A DNA stretch of 64,000 nucleotides, taken from assembly GCA_947172415.1 (NCBI GenBank), contig OX359193.1:8209501-8273500 (forward strand), given 5' to 3'. The DNA comes from Chondrosia reniformis (Eukaryota; Porifera; Demospongiae; Chondrillida; Chondrillidae). Shown here piece by piece: positions 1 through 11,327 of this stretch; the stretch's first letter is position 1, and every line of letters starts with the position of its first letter. The notes below the pieces were generated by a model, which worked only from the letters and a program-made list of their open reading frames with translations, was not told the DNA's origin and did not search any database. The translations under genes were made by a program, and so were the position numbers.

Positions 1-104
1 GAACAGAGAAGAGAGAGGAGAGAAGAGAGAGGAGAGAAGAGAGAGGAGAGAGGAGAAGAGAGAGGAGAGAGGAGAGAGGAGAGAGGAGAGAGGAGAGAAG
101 AGAA
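1..104. repeat. GA-rich simple repeat
   Basis: The left edge is an almost pure purine tract on the + strand, built from variations of agagaggag. It lies inside or just 3' of the hydrolase gene that runs off this end. Confidence 0.9.
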
Positions 105-147
105 GTCACATTTAAATGTGCTGGAAGAGCAACATAAACTAAGGTAC

Positions 148-791
148 CGAAAATGGATGGTTGTTCCGTTAACCACGACCCCATCAGACCTGTAAGTGGA
201 GCAGGTTATATAGCATTGATAGCTAAGGACGCAAGGCTACCTCACTTGTTGCCTGAAAATGATGCTCCATCGCAGTACTTCAGATAGACCACATTCCAGT
301 TATAAAACTGCGGATTATACATCGCCTCATCAGAGAGAAATCCATTAAAGCTCGCAGTCGGACCCCAAAATGTAGAAGACCCTAGTGAGGTCTTGCTCCT
401 CTCCAGACACAGATCTTCATTATAACACCATCCGCCTCCCTCCTGATGAATGATCCAGTTGCTAGCCCCGGAGTTCATCCCTAGACCACGTATGTGCAGA
501 GCATGTAAACGTTTCTAAACATATCATCACATCAAGTGGCGCATATCTTTCAAAATCATTACCTTGACGATAGTAATATCCTCCCGGCGTACCGTCCAGA
601 CAGATTGCTCCCTGGAAATGCAGCAACAAGAAGGCTTACTATTAGTCGAAAGGTTAACCTATTCCCTTCCGCCCTATATGTACCTCTGTCTTGGCGGCAT
701 CTGTAAGGAGGGAGAGCTTTGCCTCTCCAGCTACGAGACCGACAAGAGCAGCAAGAATGAACACGTGCATCTTCAACGAATTCGAAGCCAT
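148..791 (-). CDS. pectin acetylesterase/Notum-superfamily hydrolase, 5' part only (runs off left edge)
   Basis: Four exons are visible (791-684, 611-563, 480-246, 189-148). Exon 1 begins MASNSLKMHVFILAALVGLV, a clear signal peptide, so the enzyme is secreted. Exon 2 encodes AICLDGTPGGYYYRQG and exon 3 holds IIHQEGGGWCYN, both hallmarks of the pectin acetylesterase (PAE) branch of the Notum carboxylesterase superfamily. Exon 4 (SDGVVVNGTTIHFR) lines up residue for residue with exon 4 of the next gene, and exons 2 and 4 have the same lengths in both. Exons with the catalytic Ser, Asp and His would lie left of the window. The gene is a tandem paralogue of 869-2881. The substrate in an animal is not known; an acyl or acetyl ester on a glycan or protein is the family expectation. 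Confidence 0.85.
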
Positions 792-868
792 CTTTCACAA
801 CATACGATGATGCTTCAAAGTAAGTATAGTAACTCTATACGGTCATGTATATAGTCATATATAGTGAT

Positions 869-2881
869 TCAAGGGCACGACTTGTTACATGGCCACACGC
901 AGTCCACTGCATGGACCGCTCCTTTTCCGTTGTACCACTTGGTAAAGGTGTCTGATAAGGTCAGATTGTTCACTTTGATTGTCAGCCAAGTGCTTCCACC
1001 AGCCATGCCGTGCACTAGACAGGCTGGGAGGAAGGCACCACTGGTTGGTGAAGCAAGCAATCCATGATCATCATTCAGGAAAGTCTATAGTTTGTAGCAT
1101 TAAAGGAATGAATAACTTCATAAATATAGTCTGCATATACGTATATTACCCGACCCTAACTATTATGTGATGGGCATATTTGAAAAACTGTTACACAAAA
1201 CATAAAAATCAAATTCCTTTACCCAACATCACATTAGTGTATTTTGACAAGAAAAGATGAAAATTAAATACTGTATATAGATATGTGCATTCCAATTCCT
1301 CCTATCCATCTACTCCACTTACATCTCTGTATGCTAAAAATGCTTTCTCTTCATCAGGTGGACACTTTGGAGGTGTACAGTTCAGTTGTAGGATGTTAGG
1401 AAGTTGCCATGTGTCGTAGAGTGCGTTTGATTGGAAGATTGGAGTTTTGATATGGGGAAAGGTGTACTAGAATAGCAAGGAAACAACAATAAAGATTAGC
1501 TATTGATTTACATGACATTAGTAATTTACTTGGGCAAAGAAGCACTTCCATTCTTCTCCCTTGTTGGCTGCTATACAATCTTGATTGACACCTCCCATGC
1601 AGTTCTGCATCTTAAACACTGAGAGACACAGTCATTGATTAATTCTTCCAAAAGGTTCAAGCGATCTCTTACCATATTGGTAAAGGAGCCTAATGTGTTC
1701 CTGACCCAACCAGTTCTTGGCATCTAAGAAGTACCTGTTCACACCACAACACTTAACCTTTTATGAAAGTTATCATTAGATAATGTACCCCTACCCTGCA
1801 TCAGCCAAGCCTCTCAGAGATACAGCAGAAGGCAAAAAGTCCCTAACATAGTCTGCATTAAGGTACGTAGCCAATCCACCAGCTATGAGAAGAAAGAAAA
1901 ATGCATTTGCTTACTATTTGATGCATTAAAATTTAGTCTTGAAAATTCTCAATGGAACTAGCCCAAGTGGTTAATGTACATAATAATCAGAAAATAGATA
2001 ACACAACTTACCTGAGCCACCAGTCAAGACTACTTCTTTAGCATTATTCATTCCTCTGTTTTTCCAAAGATCATTCAATGCAGCCAAAAGTATTCTCTTC
2101 CCCCTAGACATCAAGGTTGTGCAAACAAATTACAAACGTAACGGCAGCACTTAACCTTATAGCTAACATGGGACTTACCTGAAGTATATTGTCTGGCCTT
2201 CTACTAAAACTGGCTGCGACCTACACGAATAACAAATTAATATTGTAAATAGGATGGTTGAACAGTTGTATAAGGTAACTACTTGTTCCCTGTAAAAGAT
2301 GCACCATCACAGTACATCAGAAAGACCAAATTCCAAGTGTAAAAATTCGGATTTCTGCTCGCTTCACCAGAGAGAAACCCATTTAATGTTCTACTTGATC
2401 CCCAGTTCTTCGAAGACCCTAAATCGGTCTTGCTTCTCTCCAAGCAAAGCGTCTCGTTATAGCACCACCCCCCACCCTCCTGATAGATAATCCATTTAGT
2501 TGAACCAGTATCGGTTCCTGCAATCAATAGAGCATAGTGGTGGGTTATTTTAAGGAACAGTCACCGTCCAACTCATATCATTTCGCTAACCTGGGCGATA
2601 ATAATATCCACCCGGCGAGCCATCTAGGCATACTGCTCCCTAGTACAAGCGACCAGATGGCGTTAAATATATTGAAACTTCAAGAAAATAAATGCGTCTA
2701 ACATCTTATTATAAGCTTAGCTAGAAGGTTCTTAGAAGTTCGTGCATTTAAACTCTATTGCTTGAATATTTCTTACCTCGAAACTAGCGGAATATTCAAG
2801 AAGGTAAAGATTAGCTAGCGCACTTAGGGAACTGAAGAGACTACAAAACAGCAACAGCCCAAGCACAACGTACACACCCAT
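869..2881 (-). CDS. secreted pectin acetylesterase/Notum-superfamily hydrolase, complete
   Basis: Ten exons (2881-2777, 2639-2591, 2520-2283, 2220-2179, 2103-2012, 1882-1795, 1734-1673, 1618-1530, 1466-1323, 1084-869) sum to 1125 nt, or 374 aa. Residues 1-22 are a signal peptide (MGVYVVLGLLLFCSLFSSLS). The family marks occur in order: AVCLDGSPGGYYYRPG (about 36-51), IIYQEGGGWCYN, the nucleophile elbow TGGSAGGL split by an intron, LRGLADAGYFLD, ALYDTWQL (candidate catalytic Asp) and ACLVHG (candidate catalytic His). All three catalytic positions are present, so the enzyme looks active. The elbow followed by DAGYFLD resembles plant-type PAE more than the Wnt-deacylase Notum. That subfamily call is from memory of motifs. 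Enzymes of this superfamily hydrolyse acetyl or acyl esters outside the cell. Confidence 0.9.
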
Positions 2882-3168
2882 CTCTCGGTAAATCATGTGA
2901 CTAACACGAGCGCCTGATTACATTTTGCAGATTTGTCTCTCCGGTCGGGTCACCGTTGTGAAATGAAATAAAGGCGCATTTCATAAGTATAGATCACTGT
3001 TTTATTACATATTATCATTACTATACATGAACAATATGCTTATACATCAAAATAAAAAGTTATGTTTCTGTACTCTTCCAAAATATGAGTAACCATATTT
3101 GGTGACTGCAATCTCCAGTATGAAGTCTTAATGTGCAACTGTAGTAATTAGGGTCATGATGTCAACCT
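2882..3168. other. intergenic spacer between hydrolase and small membrane-protein gene
   Basis: This is AT-rich, with no open frame supported by splice sites. It holds the promoter side of the hydrolase (start 2881) and the 3' end of the 85-aa protein gene. Confidence 0.6.
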
Positions 3169-3912
3169 CTAATAATTAGTAAATCTTTTGTAACCCCATT
3201 GTTGCTTGCTCTTTCTTGTCAACTTAGCTATGAAATAGATGACAACAGCACCATGATACACCCCTCAATTGTGTAGCTCTTCAACACAGACATGTTAAGC
3301 TTATTTTTTGGACAAATTGCCGCTGTTAATATGGTACACTTCCAATCTCAAAATACAGCTATACAAGATCAAGCTATAATATTGTATGCCAAGTTGGATC
3401 AGGCATGAACACAGTACAAATAGAGTTGGGAAAGTTGTAATATTGATAAACAGTATAATGATTGCATGGATATCAGTGCAGTTACAATATTGCCAGAGTG
3501 ATAGGATATTTACTAAGTAAACACACACCCATTAACTTAGCTAGCCAATACCTTGAAGTTTATGATAATACAAGATGTTACTTTACAAATTGTAGTATGT
3601 TTACACACATATCCAACCACAAGTGTTTACCCTTAAGGCTTGAACGAAGACCAGCACGCTTCCTTCCACTTGAAGGCTCTGGACTGGGCTTTAGAAACTC
3701 GGGGGAATACTGAGCAAGTAGAGTTATAATAATGTTAATATCCACACTCCAAAATAAGTGTGTATACATGTCAGAACAACAAGGAAGTATTTGACTGATT
3801 AATTCAATGTAGTGAAAGTGAGTCTTACTTGTTTGGAAGATCCAAGAGCAGTCAGAAAATTCACATTTCCACTGAGGGCAGCAATTACACCCACTATGTA
3901 AACAAACACCAT
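3169..3912 (-). CDS. unrecognised 85-aa two-span membrane protein
   Basis: Three exons (3912-3829, 3709-3631, 3263-3169) give exactly 258 nt with matching phases and GT..AG borders, although no single frame is longer than about 30 codons. The protein starts MVFVYIVGVIAALSGNVNFL, one hydrophobic span. A polar loop with SPEFLKPSPEPSSGRKRAG follows, then a second span YHGAVVIYFIAKL and a basic end KSKQQWGYKRFTNY. An in-frame stop lies five codons upstream of the ATG, supporting this start. I do not recognise the family. The loop length and basic tail fit a small ER or mitochondrial membrane subunit, but that is inference only. Confidence 0.6.
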
Positions 3913-4368
3913 TTTGATCAAGTTTCAAACTTTTGTAATGAATGGATACAATATCTCCTTTACCAAGACCCTCATCCAAATAAACTAAGGTTTTATTACT
4001 GTGAGAGCTCTACAAACTGTATTAGCATTACCATAGCATTTATAATATAAAGGCTATTATGATATCACTTTATCAGATCAAAGGTGACACTTTAAACTGG
4101 TAATTGTATATCCAAACTTTGCACTCTTAACATTTTCACTTTCCACATCAGTAAAGTAATATTATGGCGCCCATTGTGTGTATGTAAATGATTTGCTTGA
4201 CTAATTTAAATTTTTAAATTTGCAATAGATGAATAATAATTCAATATTTAGAATAAATAATAATGGAAAACAGTTAAGTAGTTAAGTAAAGAAATTAGAA
4301 GGGGATATAGTAAAATGTTTTATAATAAACTTTCATTTCATAAAGTAGTCATACATTTACATTTCACA
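3913..4368. other. AT-rich spacer, nothing recognised
   Basis: This is the 3' flank of the inositol monophosphatase gene and the 5' flank of the 85-aa gene. It has runs such as taatttaaatttttaaattt near 4203, and no supported coding frame. Confidence 0.5.
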
Positions 4369-5223
4369 TTATTGATTGTCAGATTTGTACTCAATTCTAT
4401 GTGTTATCCTCTCCACAATTTTGGATGCAACTTCTTGGCTGCTGGCACACAGAACCTCTCGTCTCAAAATATCCAAACTCCCTCCATCTGTGCTGCACAC
4501 AGTTCCACCTGCTTCCTGTACTATCAAAACGCCGGCTGCCATGTCCCAGCAGTGGAGCCCAAAGTCATAGTATGCGTCCGCCACTCCACTTGCCACCGAG
4601 CACAGAGCCAAAGCAGCACAACCAAAGTTCCTCACACCTCTAACATTTTCTTCTTGGCCGATGTAAAGATTTTGGACATTCTGCATTTTCCCCTCAAAAT
4701 TCTCCTTCAGTCTGTCGTATCCATATTCTATTATCAAAATGACCTTACTCAGGTCTGTACAGCCAGACGTGTGAATGGGTTTGCCATTTAATGTGGCTCC
4801 CTGACCCTTTTTTGCCGCATACAAGTCGTCTGTTATAAAATTATAAACTACGCCTACTATTGGTTCCTTGTTCTTCCATAGCCCAATTGAAACAGCTGAC
4901 AGAGGTATTTGATGAATATAGTTAACTGTTCCGTCAATCGGATCAACTATCCACGTCAAATTATCTGTAAGTTCACAATTAGTTGCTGATTCTTCGCCGA
5001 TAAAGTCATGCGATGGGAACTGTTGCTGCAAAGATGAACGGATCAGGTCCTCTACCCGCTTGTCAGTCTCTGTGACAAGATCGGCCTGAGTAGTCTTGGT
5101 AGCGACCACTTTATCACGAGTAAACCCTTCCAAGGCTACCTTACCTGCAGCCCTTGCAACTGAAACTGCAGCCAAGTAATACTCTTCCAATTCGTGATCT
5201 ACGCTAGGACTTGGGGAGGCCAT
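4369..5223 (-). CDS. IMPA1: inositol monophosphatase
   Basis: A single intronless frame of 284 aa, close to the roughly 277 aa of animal IMPases. It hydrolyses myo-inositol monophosphates to inositol in the cytosol, a Mg-dependent, lithium-sensitive step that refills the phosphoinositide cycle. The metal site is intact: IGEES, then WIVDPIDGTVNYIHQIP (usually DPIDGTTN; the second Thr is Val here) and HCWDMAAGVLIV with the C-terminal metal-binding Asp. I chose the ATG at 5223 (MASPSPSV), eight codons inside the longest frame, because the family begins near here and the upstream residues look like leader. The lack of introns contrasts with its neighbours and could reflect retroposition or intron loss. 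IMPA1 versus IMPA2 cannot be resolved by eye. It is divergently paired with the gene starting at 5353. Confidence 0.93.
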   Translation of the reverse strand: MASPSPSVDHELEEYYLAAVSVARAAGKVALEGFTRDKVVATKTTQADLVTETDKRVEDLIRSSLQQQFPSHDFIGEESATNCELTDNLTWIVDPIDGTVNYIHQIPLSAVSIGLWKNKEPIVGVVYNFITDDLYAAKKGQGATLNGKPIHTSGCTDLSKVILIIEYGYDRLKENFEGKMQNVQNLYIGQEENVRGVRNFGCAALALCSVASGVADAYYDFGLHCWDMAAGVLIVQEAGGTVCSTDGGSLDILRREVLCASSQEVASKIVERITHRIEYKSDNQ

Positions 5224-5352
5224 ATTAATAAGACTATTATAGTACAATCACCCATTCAATTGATAATTGTCATGGTAACCTGATTATTTTAAAATGGCGA
5301 TATAAAAAGGTAAACCACAATTACCGCTTACGTTTGTTTGTAAATAGTGGAC
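5224..5352. promoter_or_regulatory. 129-bp bidirectional promoter region
   Basis: Start codons of two real genes face away from each other across only 129 bp, so both promoters and both 5' UTRs must share this stretch. No specific factor site is claimed. Confidence 0.6.
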
Positions 5353-7891
5353 ATGGCTACCAATGTCATTAGACTTCCGACAGTTCGACCTTTATCTGAA
5401 AATAGCATAAAGTTGTCAAGTATTTCGGAATCTTCCATTAAAAATAGTTCGCATGGCTACCGATTGGTCAAAAAGGTTCTTCCTCAGTTAACAGAAGAAG
5501 AGTAAGTTAAGTTGCACGCTATTGTTACAAATATACAAGTGGACATGAAGAGTATATAAACTTTATGTGTTTCCGGTTGTATATAGCCTACTGCAGCTTG
5601 GCGCAGTATCAGTGATAGAAGAATGGTGGATTTGTACAAGAAATAGACAGCTCTTCAGAATCATGAAGGATGCAGTGTGTTCTGCAGTAAGTTTAAGACA
5701 GTTTTGCTTCCAATGAAAACTAGAAGCAGCGATCAACATAGGTACCTATCTTATAGGCAAAGGGCATAGCTAAAGTGTAATGTACGTACAGAGAAGATGA
5801 TTGTACGTCTAAAGACTTTATAGTTGGATATATGAACACATATGTACTCCATGTGTGTATTGTATGGGCATGTAGGAGCACTCTCTCACTCACGATGTAC
5901 TCAGAAAGCTTTGTCCCAGAGAAGCGGAGCTGCTGCGTGATCCAACAATGAATGCTTCAGTCAAGTTTAGGTGAGCACTATGTATATACAGATGAACTAC
6001 GTATATACAGATGAACTACGTATATACAGATGAACTACGTATATACAGATGAACTACGTATATACAGATGAACTATGTATACATACATAGGTACGTACAT
6101 ACATTTGAGATTAGTCTATCAATCATTATTCCTGTTAATATCAACCACTAAATGTACTTGCCGCTTGTTTGGGTACCTTACTGTAGATTTGGAGGTTCCA
6201 CTTTCCCTCCTATTGTTTTGTTTAAAGTATACATATCAATGAGAGGTACTGGAGTCCAGTACATAACTGGCAAGAAAATGATCAAGCAAAGTACTCTGGT
6301 ATGTGTACACATCATTGTCATCCCTTCACCTTCCCTCTCCCTCCACCTTCCCTCTCCATCCACATTCCCTCTCCATCCACCTTCCCTCTCCCTCCACCTT
6401 CCCTCTCCCTCCATCTTCCCTCTCCCTCCGCCTTCCCTCTCCCTCTGCCTTCCCTCTCCCTCCACCTTCCCTCTCCCTCCACCTTCCCTCTCCCTCCACC
6501 TTCCCTCTCCATCCACCTTCCCTCTCCATCCACCTTCCCTCTCCCTCCAGCTTCCCTCTCCCTCTGCCTTCCCTCTCCCTCTGCCTTCCCTCTCCCTCTG
6601 CCTTCCCTCTCCCTCCGCCTTCCCTCTCCCTCCGCCTTCCCTCTCCCTCCACCTTCCCTCTCCCTCCACCTTCCCTCAGGCTGCCACGGATGCATGTAAG
6701 CTAATGGGAAATAGAAAGTACTTTGACCATCTACTCTCTGACACATGTCAGCAACACCACTTAAAGATAACTGAAGAGTCTGATGTCACAACCATCAAGG
6801 AATATATGCAAGTACATACATGCATTACCTGAATGGTAGCATCTACACCTAAGTGCTCTAATATTGTATTCTGTAGTTTAGCTCCAATCTAGATGAGACA
6901 CCAGCCCACTTGGGTGGGAGGCAGAATCTCTGGAGGAAGCTGGACCTGGAGGGTCAGTTCTACATATGTACACTCACTGTGACTGTACACACCGTCCCAC
7001 TAATATATACTAGTATGATCCCAAGTGTCGTGGCAAGGTATAGCTGTCTGTAGCACCAGTATGAGATATAAGGTTGCCTTGCCTTCTGTAGCCCTTCCTA
7101 GACACAGTCACTTGTACAATGTGATGTTCTGCTTGGGGAAGGCACTGCCGTCCACCAGGATACCAGCAGAGGACTTGAGGACCCTCTCAAGGCCGCTGAC
7201 GCAGGCTCAACAGGTGGACCAGATCAGAAGAATATCCACTCTGTCCTCCACTAACATGTCAGTCTCATCAGATGCATACTGACAGATCTAGATATGTTTC
7301 TACTTTCACTGCAGACCCATCTCTCATTCACTGTCGGGGAAGGCATCCCGCTCACTGTCTGGGAAGACATCCCGCTCACCATCAAGAAGGTCAAGGCAAG
7401 CAAAAGAAAGAGCTAGATCAATGAGGAAACATTATCAAATCTCAGAAGAAGCCATTGGTCTGGTATGTGGTTGGACAGGTCCTTAATGTGGTCATTCATT
7501 TAAAAAGACAACTTACTTGCTGCTCCTATTGTAACATACATCAGCCCCTTCAAGTGAATGGTGGCTATCACTAACACAATTGACTTGACTAATTCTACAG
7601 ACTAGTAAAAGGTTTGAGTTATATGGATGGCAAATAGTGTGTATTATTCATACCTGTAGTAACTAGATGTGACCATCTAAGGGGAATACTTCAAAGTGTT
7701 TTTATTGCTGTGTGTAGACAGAGCCTTCTTGTTTGGAGATGACTGAGAGTAAAGATAATGAAGATGACAAACTAGAAGGTTTGGAGGAGGATTGCAGTGC
7801 TGAAGAGCTGTACAAGTGGACTAAAGAACTATCATTTGATGACTATGATTTGCAATTGGAATGTCATAAACACACTTTATCACAGAACTGA
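5353..7891 (+). CDS. CXorf58: CXorf58-family protein
   Basis: Nine exons (5353-5501, 5587-5686, 5876-5970, 6187-6298, 6680-6811, 6877-6952, 7092-7257, 7315-7462, 7718-7891) total 1152 nt, 383 aa. Family-typical stretches in order are IEEWWICTRNRQLFRIMKDA, RKLCPREAELLRDPTMNASV followed by KFRFGGSTFPPIVLFKVYI, TDACKLMGNRKYFDHLL, and SSNLDETPAHLGGRQNLWRK. This matches what I recall of vertebrate CXorf58 (RFRGETFPPFIVFK, DACKLMGERKF). The C terminus has an RS-rich basic stretch (SRSPSRRSRQAKERARS) and an acidic end with LYKWTKELSFDDY. The molecular function is not established; the family is linked to testis and ciliated lineages. Exon 7 uses a GTCAGT donor. Intron 4 is a CT-rich minisatellite. 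Confidence 0.85.
5981..6076. repeat. 19-bp tandem repeat, about 5 copies
   Basis: The unit tatatacagatgaactacg repeats head to tail in intron 3 of the CXorf58 gene. The last copy has a single base change. Confidence 0.9.
6318..6678. repeat. CT-rich 12-bp minisatellite in intron
   Basis: About 30 copies of cttccctctccc-type units (cctccaccttccctctcc). The array ends in the intron's own polypyrimidine tract and AG. It produces long but meaningless open frames in all directions. Confidence 0.95.
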
Positions 7892-8347
7892 ATTTCTGTT
7901 TTGATTTCAATAATTTATGTAGTTCTCTGTTCTCTGTTATTCCTTTGTATATGCACTTACTGTATAGGATAAAGTACTATATATGTACATATGTATATAA
8001 CAAGTGGAATGATCATGCTTTTCTGTTCAGTCTACTAGTTATTTAGAGTGTCATGATCAATCCATTGAAGGGCTCACAAATCCAATAAACACCAACCTTG
8101 TAAACCTCCACTTCCTCTCTCCACAATACGGTGAATCCCTCCATCCTTCCCCTCTATTGAAAGCATATTAGGTTGGACCTGCTATATGGGATTAATGAGA
8201 TTATGCAGTCTTGTGTGGCTGCAGTATTATGAGTACTTTATAAGCTGGGGAGTGTGGAGAGGGGAAACATTTACTTACTAGACTGTCTGCTGTAGTAGCT
8301 GCAACAGTGTGTGCTATATACCCTTCACAGGAATATAAGACCTAGAA
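7892..8347. promoter_or_regulatory. 3' flank of CXorf58 gene, then promoter copy 1 of the Reeler cluster
   Basis: From about 8030 to 8350 the sequence is nearly identical to 11015-11330 and 14780-15083. All three copies end in the same tiny first exon that stops directly after ATG. This shared block is the best candidate for the common promoter and 5' UTR of the Reeler genes. Confidence 0.65.
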
Positions 8348-9479
8348 ATGGTAAGAAGTAAAATTTGAAGAATAAAATGTAATATATTTAATCACCTTCA
8401 GTGCATTGAGTATTCATTTAAGAAGTTTATATATACATATGCAACCATCAAATATATTTATGAAATGGTCACATTCAGCTATATATATAATTTATATATT
8501 GTCAAAGCCCCTATTTCTCTATTGGCCACAGTTTATTGTACTGGTTGCCGCCAGCTTGCTGGGCCTGGGTCTGGCTCTCCCTGGTGGTGCCCCAGATGGG
8601 GCCTGCAACATTATCTCTCCCGTCAACAACAATGCACACACACTGATCAACACAACAGGAATGAACCAGCCCTTCCAACTCACCATTGCTCCACAGGTGC
8701 TTCCAGACTCTGAAACAGGCGTCTGTGACTGCTCCTACAGGCCAGGTGGATTGTATTCAGGTACAAATACCAGGACACTCACTAACACTGTCTCATTTTG
8801 TGCATATGCTATATGTGTGAGTATAACAACTTGCTCTCTGTTCATGCAGTGACATTAATGTCTGCCCCACCTATGAACCTCGCCTTCCAAGGTTTCCTTA
8901 TTGTTGCTGTTCAGCGTACTGATATTACCAGGCGACTTGGAACTTTTCTAATTGTGGACAGTGCCAATTCACAGCTTGCTTGCAATGTGAGTATACGTTT
9001 ACACACTTTACATGGCCTCTCAATGAATGTGTTGCCATGATATAGGATGACAGAGGAGTGACTCACGTAAATCAACTAGTCAAGACTAACATCACGGCAA
9101 CCTGGATAGCCCCTACTGACATTTTAACTGAGGACATTCAGTTTAGATATTCAGTAGTTGTGACTCCACCGGAGTCCTATGGTAACCAATATGGTCCTGT
9201 ATTCTCAGGTAAGCACATTCCTGCACACTGGAAATATACTCAAGTTTTATGTTCTTCTATTGTTTTTACGGCCCCTATAGCTCAAAGTGGAGGCAGTGCA
9301 ACAACAATGGGTAAGAGTAAAGTAGGCCGCCGTATCTAAAGGCATGGTCTGCCATTCCTGCTTATGCATGCATATATAGCTTTATAATATCCTCCTGGTT
9401 TTCCTCCTATATATATGTAGTCTCCAAGTTGGTCCTTGGAACAGCTGCAGCAATAATTATGTTGGCTATTGCCTTGTAA
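8348..9479 (+). CDS. Reeler-domain protein, GPI-type tail (copy A)
   Basis: Six exons (8348-8350, 8532-8760, 8850-8986, 9046-9208, 9281-9310, 9421-9479) sum to 621 nt, 206 aa. Exon 1 contributes only the ATG. Exon 2 supplies a signal peptide (FIVLVAASLLGLGLALPGGA) and then the start of a Reeler domain with PGGAPDGACNIISP. The core pattern FQGFLIVAVQ, ACN, ITATWIAPT and DIQFRYSVVV fits the Reeler fold shared by reelin, insect defence proteins and ferric-reductase-like proteins. A short AQSGGSATTM linker precedes the hydrophobic end LVLGTAAAIIMLAIAL, which stops directly, as GPI-anchor signals do. It is predicted to sit outside the cell, possibly as an immune or adhesion protein; function is inferred only from the domain. 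Confidence 0.85.
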
Positions 9480-10959
9480 ACATTATATATTATTGTAACA
9501 AACACATGCACACAAAGCACATATACAGTATATAGGATTCTTTTGAATTGTTGTAGAATATACGTACGTATATATACACGGATATAAATAATCTCATTTA
9601 ATATTTAAAATTTACATTGTGAATAATGTGTAATGAACTATACATCGATGTACATATATCTTTGACGTGACTTTTTGTGCATGCTACCATATGATATACA
9701 ACATGCTGCCTCTTCTGCATGGTATATATATATGTATATGTGTGTGTGTACAGTTGCTATACAAGCTTGGATTATTATGCTAAAAATTGATTAATGTACA
9801 TGTATGTGAAAAATGGCAGACTTGTTGATTTTGTTTGTAATGCATGATTGCATGTGTCTCTGATTTCTGCTCTTAAGTCTTTGCCAAGAGTTATATACTC
9901 TTTTCTTATCACTTCAAGTTAAATGTCAATCTCATTCAACTCTTTGCATGGGCTCCCTGTATAACTCATGATGTAATACTGGTCTGATATTGATAGAAAT
10001 GCCATACCATATAAGAAGGTGGATAGCCATTTTGTATTTTACAGTGTCAATTTAATAGCAGTTTGTGGTCCCCAGAATAATGAATGAAAAGTATAGCTAC
10101 TTGCAATTGATAAAGAAGGGTTTCATGTCAGAGAACAGAGGAATGACCCTTTCGAGTAATGGCTAATCAGTCAGTGCTAATCTAATATATACATACACAC
10201 AATAGTTTAATATGGCTATGTCTGGTTATATATGTCCATCTATATTATAAGCTTTATCTTAATTTATATATGCAGTAATAGCATTGTGTTACTTGGGGAC
10301 CCATTTAAGCATCTTATTGTAATTGGCTTCACAATAATCAGTTTAATGGTCTTTAAGAGTCTTCAATGTCACACACACATACACATACACATGAATAATC
10401 AATTTCTTATTTAGAGTATAAAGACCTATGAAGAACTTTGGTTTCTTCTTTTCCTTTTCTTCTTCTCCACTGGGCCTGACAGATGTTCCTGGGAATTCTA
10501 CCCTTCATCAGTGACCCTGGCAAGCTTTGTCTTCTACTTTCATTTGATCTTCTGTGAGTCCCTCTGTATATTATTATATAGATACACACACATACTGTAT
10601 GAAGAAAGTAGCCTTAGCATTGAGCTTCTATTGAATTCTATATACCTATACTACTTATTAGTCAAAAGCTGTAGATATCACTTTATAAGAGGTGAGACAA
10701 GTCCATACCTCAAGCTCTCCATACTCTTTACATGAGAGAGCTACTGTATATAGTTTATTTAAAGAATTAGCCACTGTGTCCTAATAATATATGTGTACTG
10801 TAAGTGTATGGGGATATGAATTAAATCTTGTATAATACAGTACCTCCACTTTAAATCCTCTCTTCTCAACTTTCTCTCTCTCTTACTCTCCTATATATGT
10901 CATGTGTGCACCTTAGTATTAATAGTTAATACACTAAATAGAAAGTTGACCCAGTTGTG
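9480..10959. other. non-coding downstream part of Reeler duplication unit 1
   Basis: AT-rich, with (ta)n and (tg)n microsatellite runs near 9720-9755 and a dispersed repeat at about 10420-10560. Its open frames are short and shared verbatim with unit 2, so they show duplication rather than coding. Confidence 0.7.
10420..10560. repeat. dispersed repeat family, copy 1
   Basis: It contains cttcatcagtgaccctgg flanked by a pyrimidine-rich left part and tgatcttctgtgagtcc on the right. Related copies lie at 14217-14350, 55366-55440 and, inverted, 57705-57785. Confidence 0.7.
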
Positions 10960-11327
10960 TGCATTTAAAAGGTGCATGATGCTTAAATGGAGTGATCATG
11001 TTCAGTCTACTAGTTATTAAGAGTGTCATGATCAATCCATTGAAGGGATCACAAATCCAATAAACACCAACCTTGTAAACCTCCACTTCCTCTCTCCACA
11101 ATACAGTGAATCCCTCCATCCTTCCCCTCTATTGAAAGCATATTAGGTTGGACCTGCTATATAATATGGGATTAATGAGATTATGCAGTCTTGTGTGGCT
11201 GCAGTATTATGAGTACTTTATAAGCTGGGGAGTGTGCAGAGGGGAAACATTTACTTACTAGACTGTCTGCTGTAGTAGCTGCAACAGTGTGTGCTATATA
11301 CCCTTCACAGGAATATAAGACCTAGAA

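Larger units (their letters stand above)
8005..10930. repeat. tandem segmental duplication, unit 1
   Basis: Promoter, Reeler gene and about 1.4 kb of downstream DNA match unit 2 (10960-14640) almost base for base. The downstream shared part includes the identical stretches 10232-10414 and 14029-14211. Unit 1 has the empty site for the LINE fragment carried by unit 2. Confidence 0.9.

Noticed and set aside
3301..3528. 75-aa minus-strand frame with hydrophobic residues
   Set aside because: It lies in the intron between exons 2 and 3 of the 85-aa gene and has no splice or homology support.
6178..6832. Five long open frames (up to 226 aa) on both strands
   Set aside because: All arise from the 12-bp CT-rich minisatellite in a CXorf58 intron; true exons flank it on each side.
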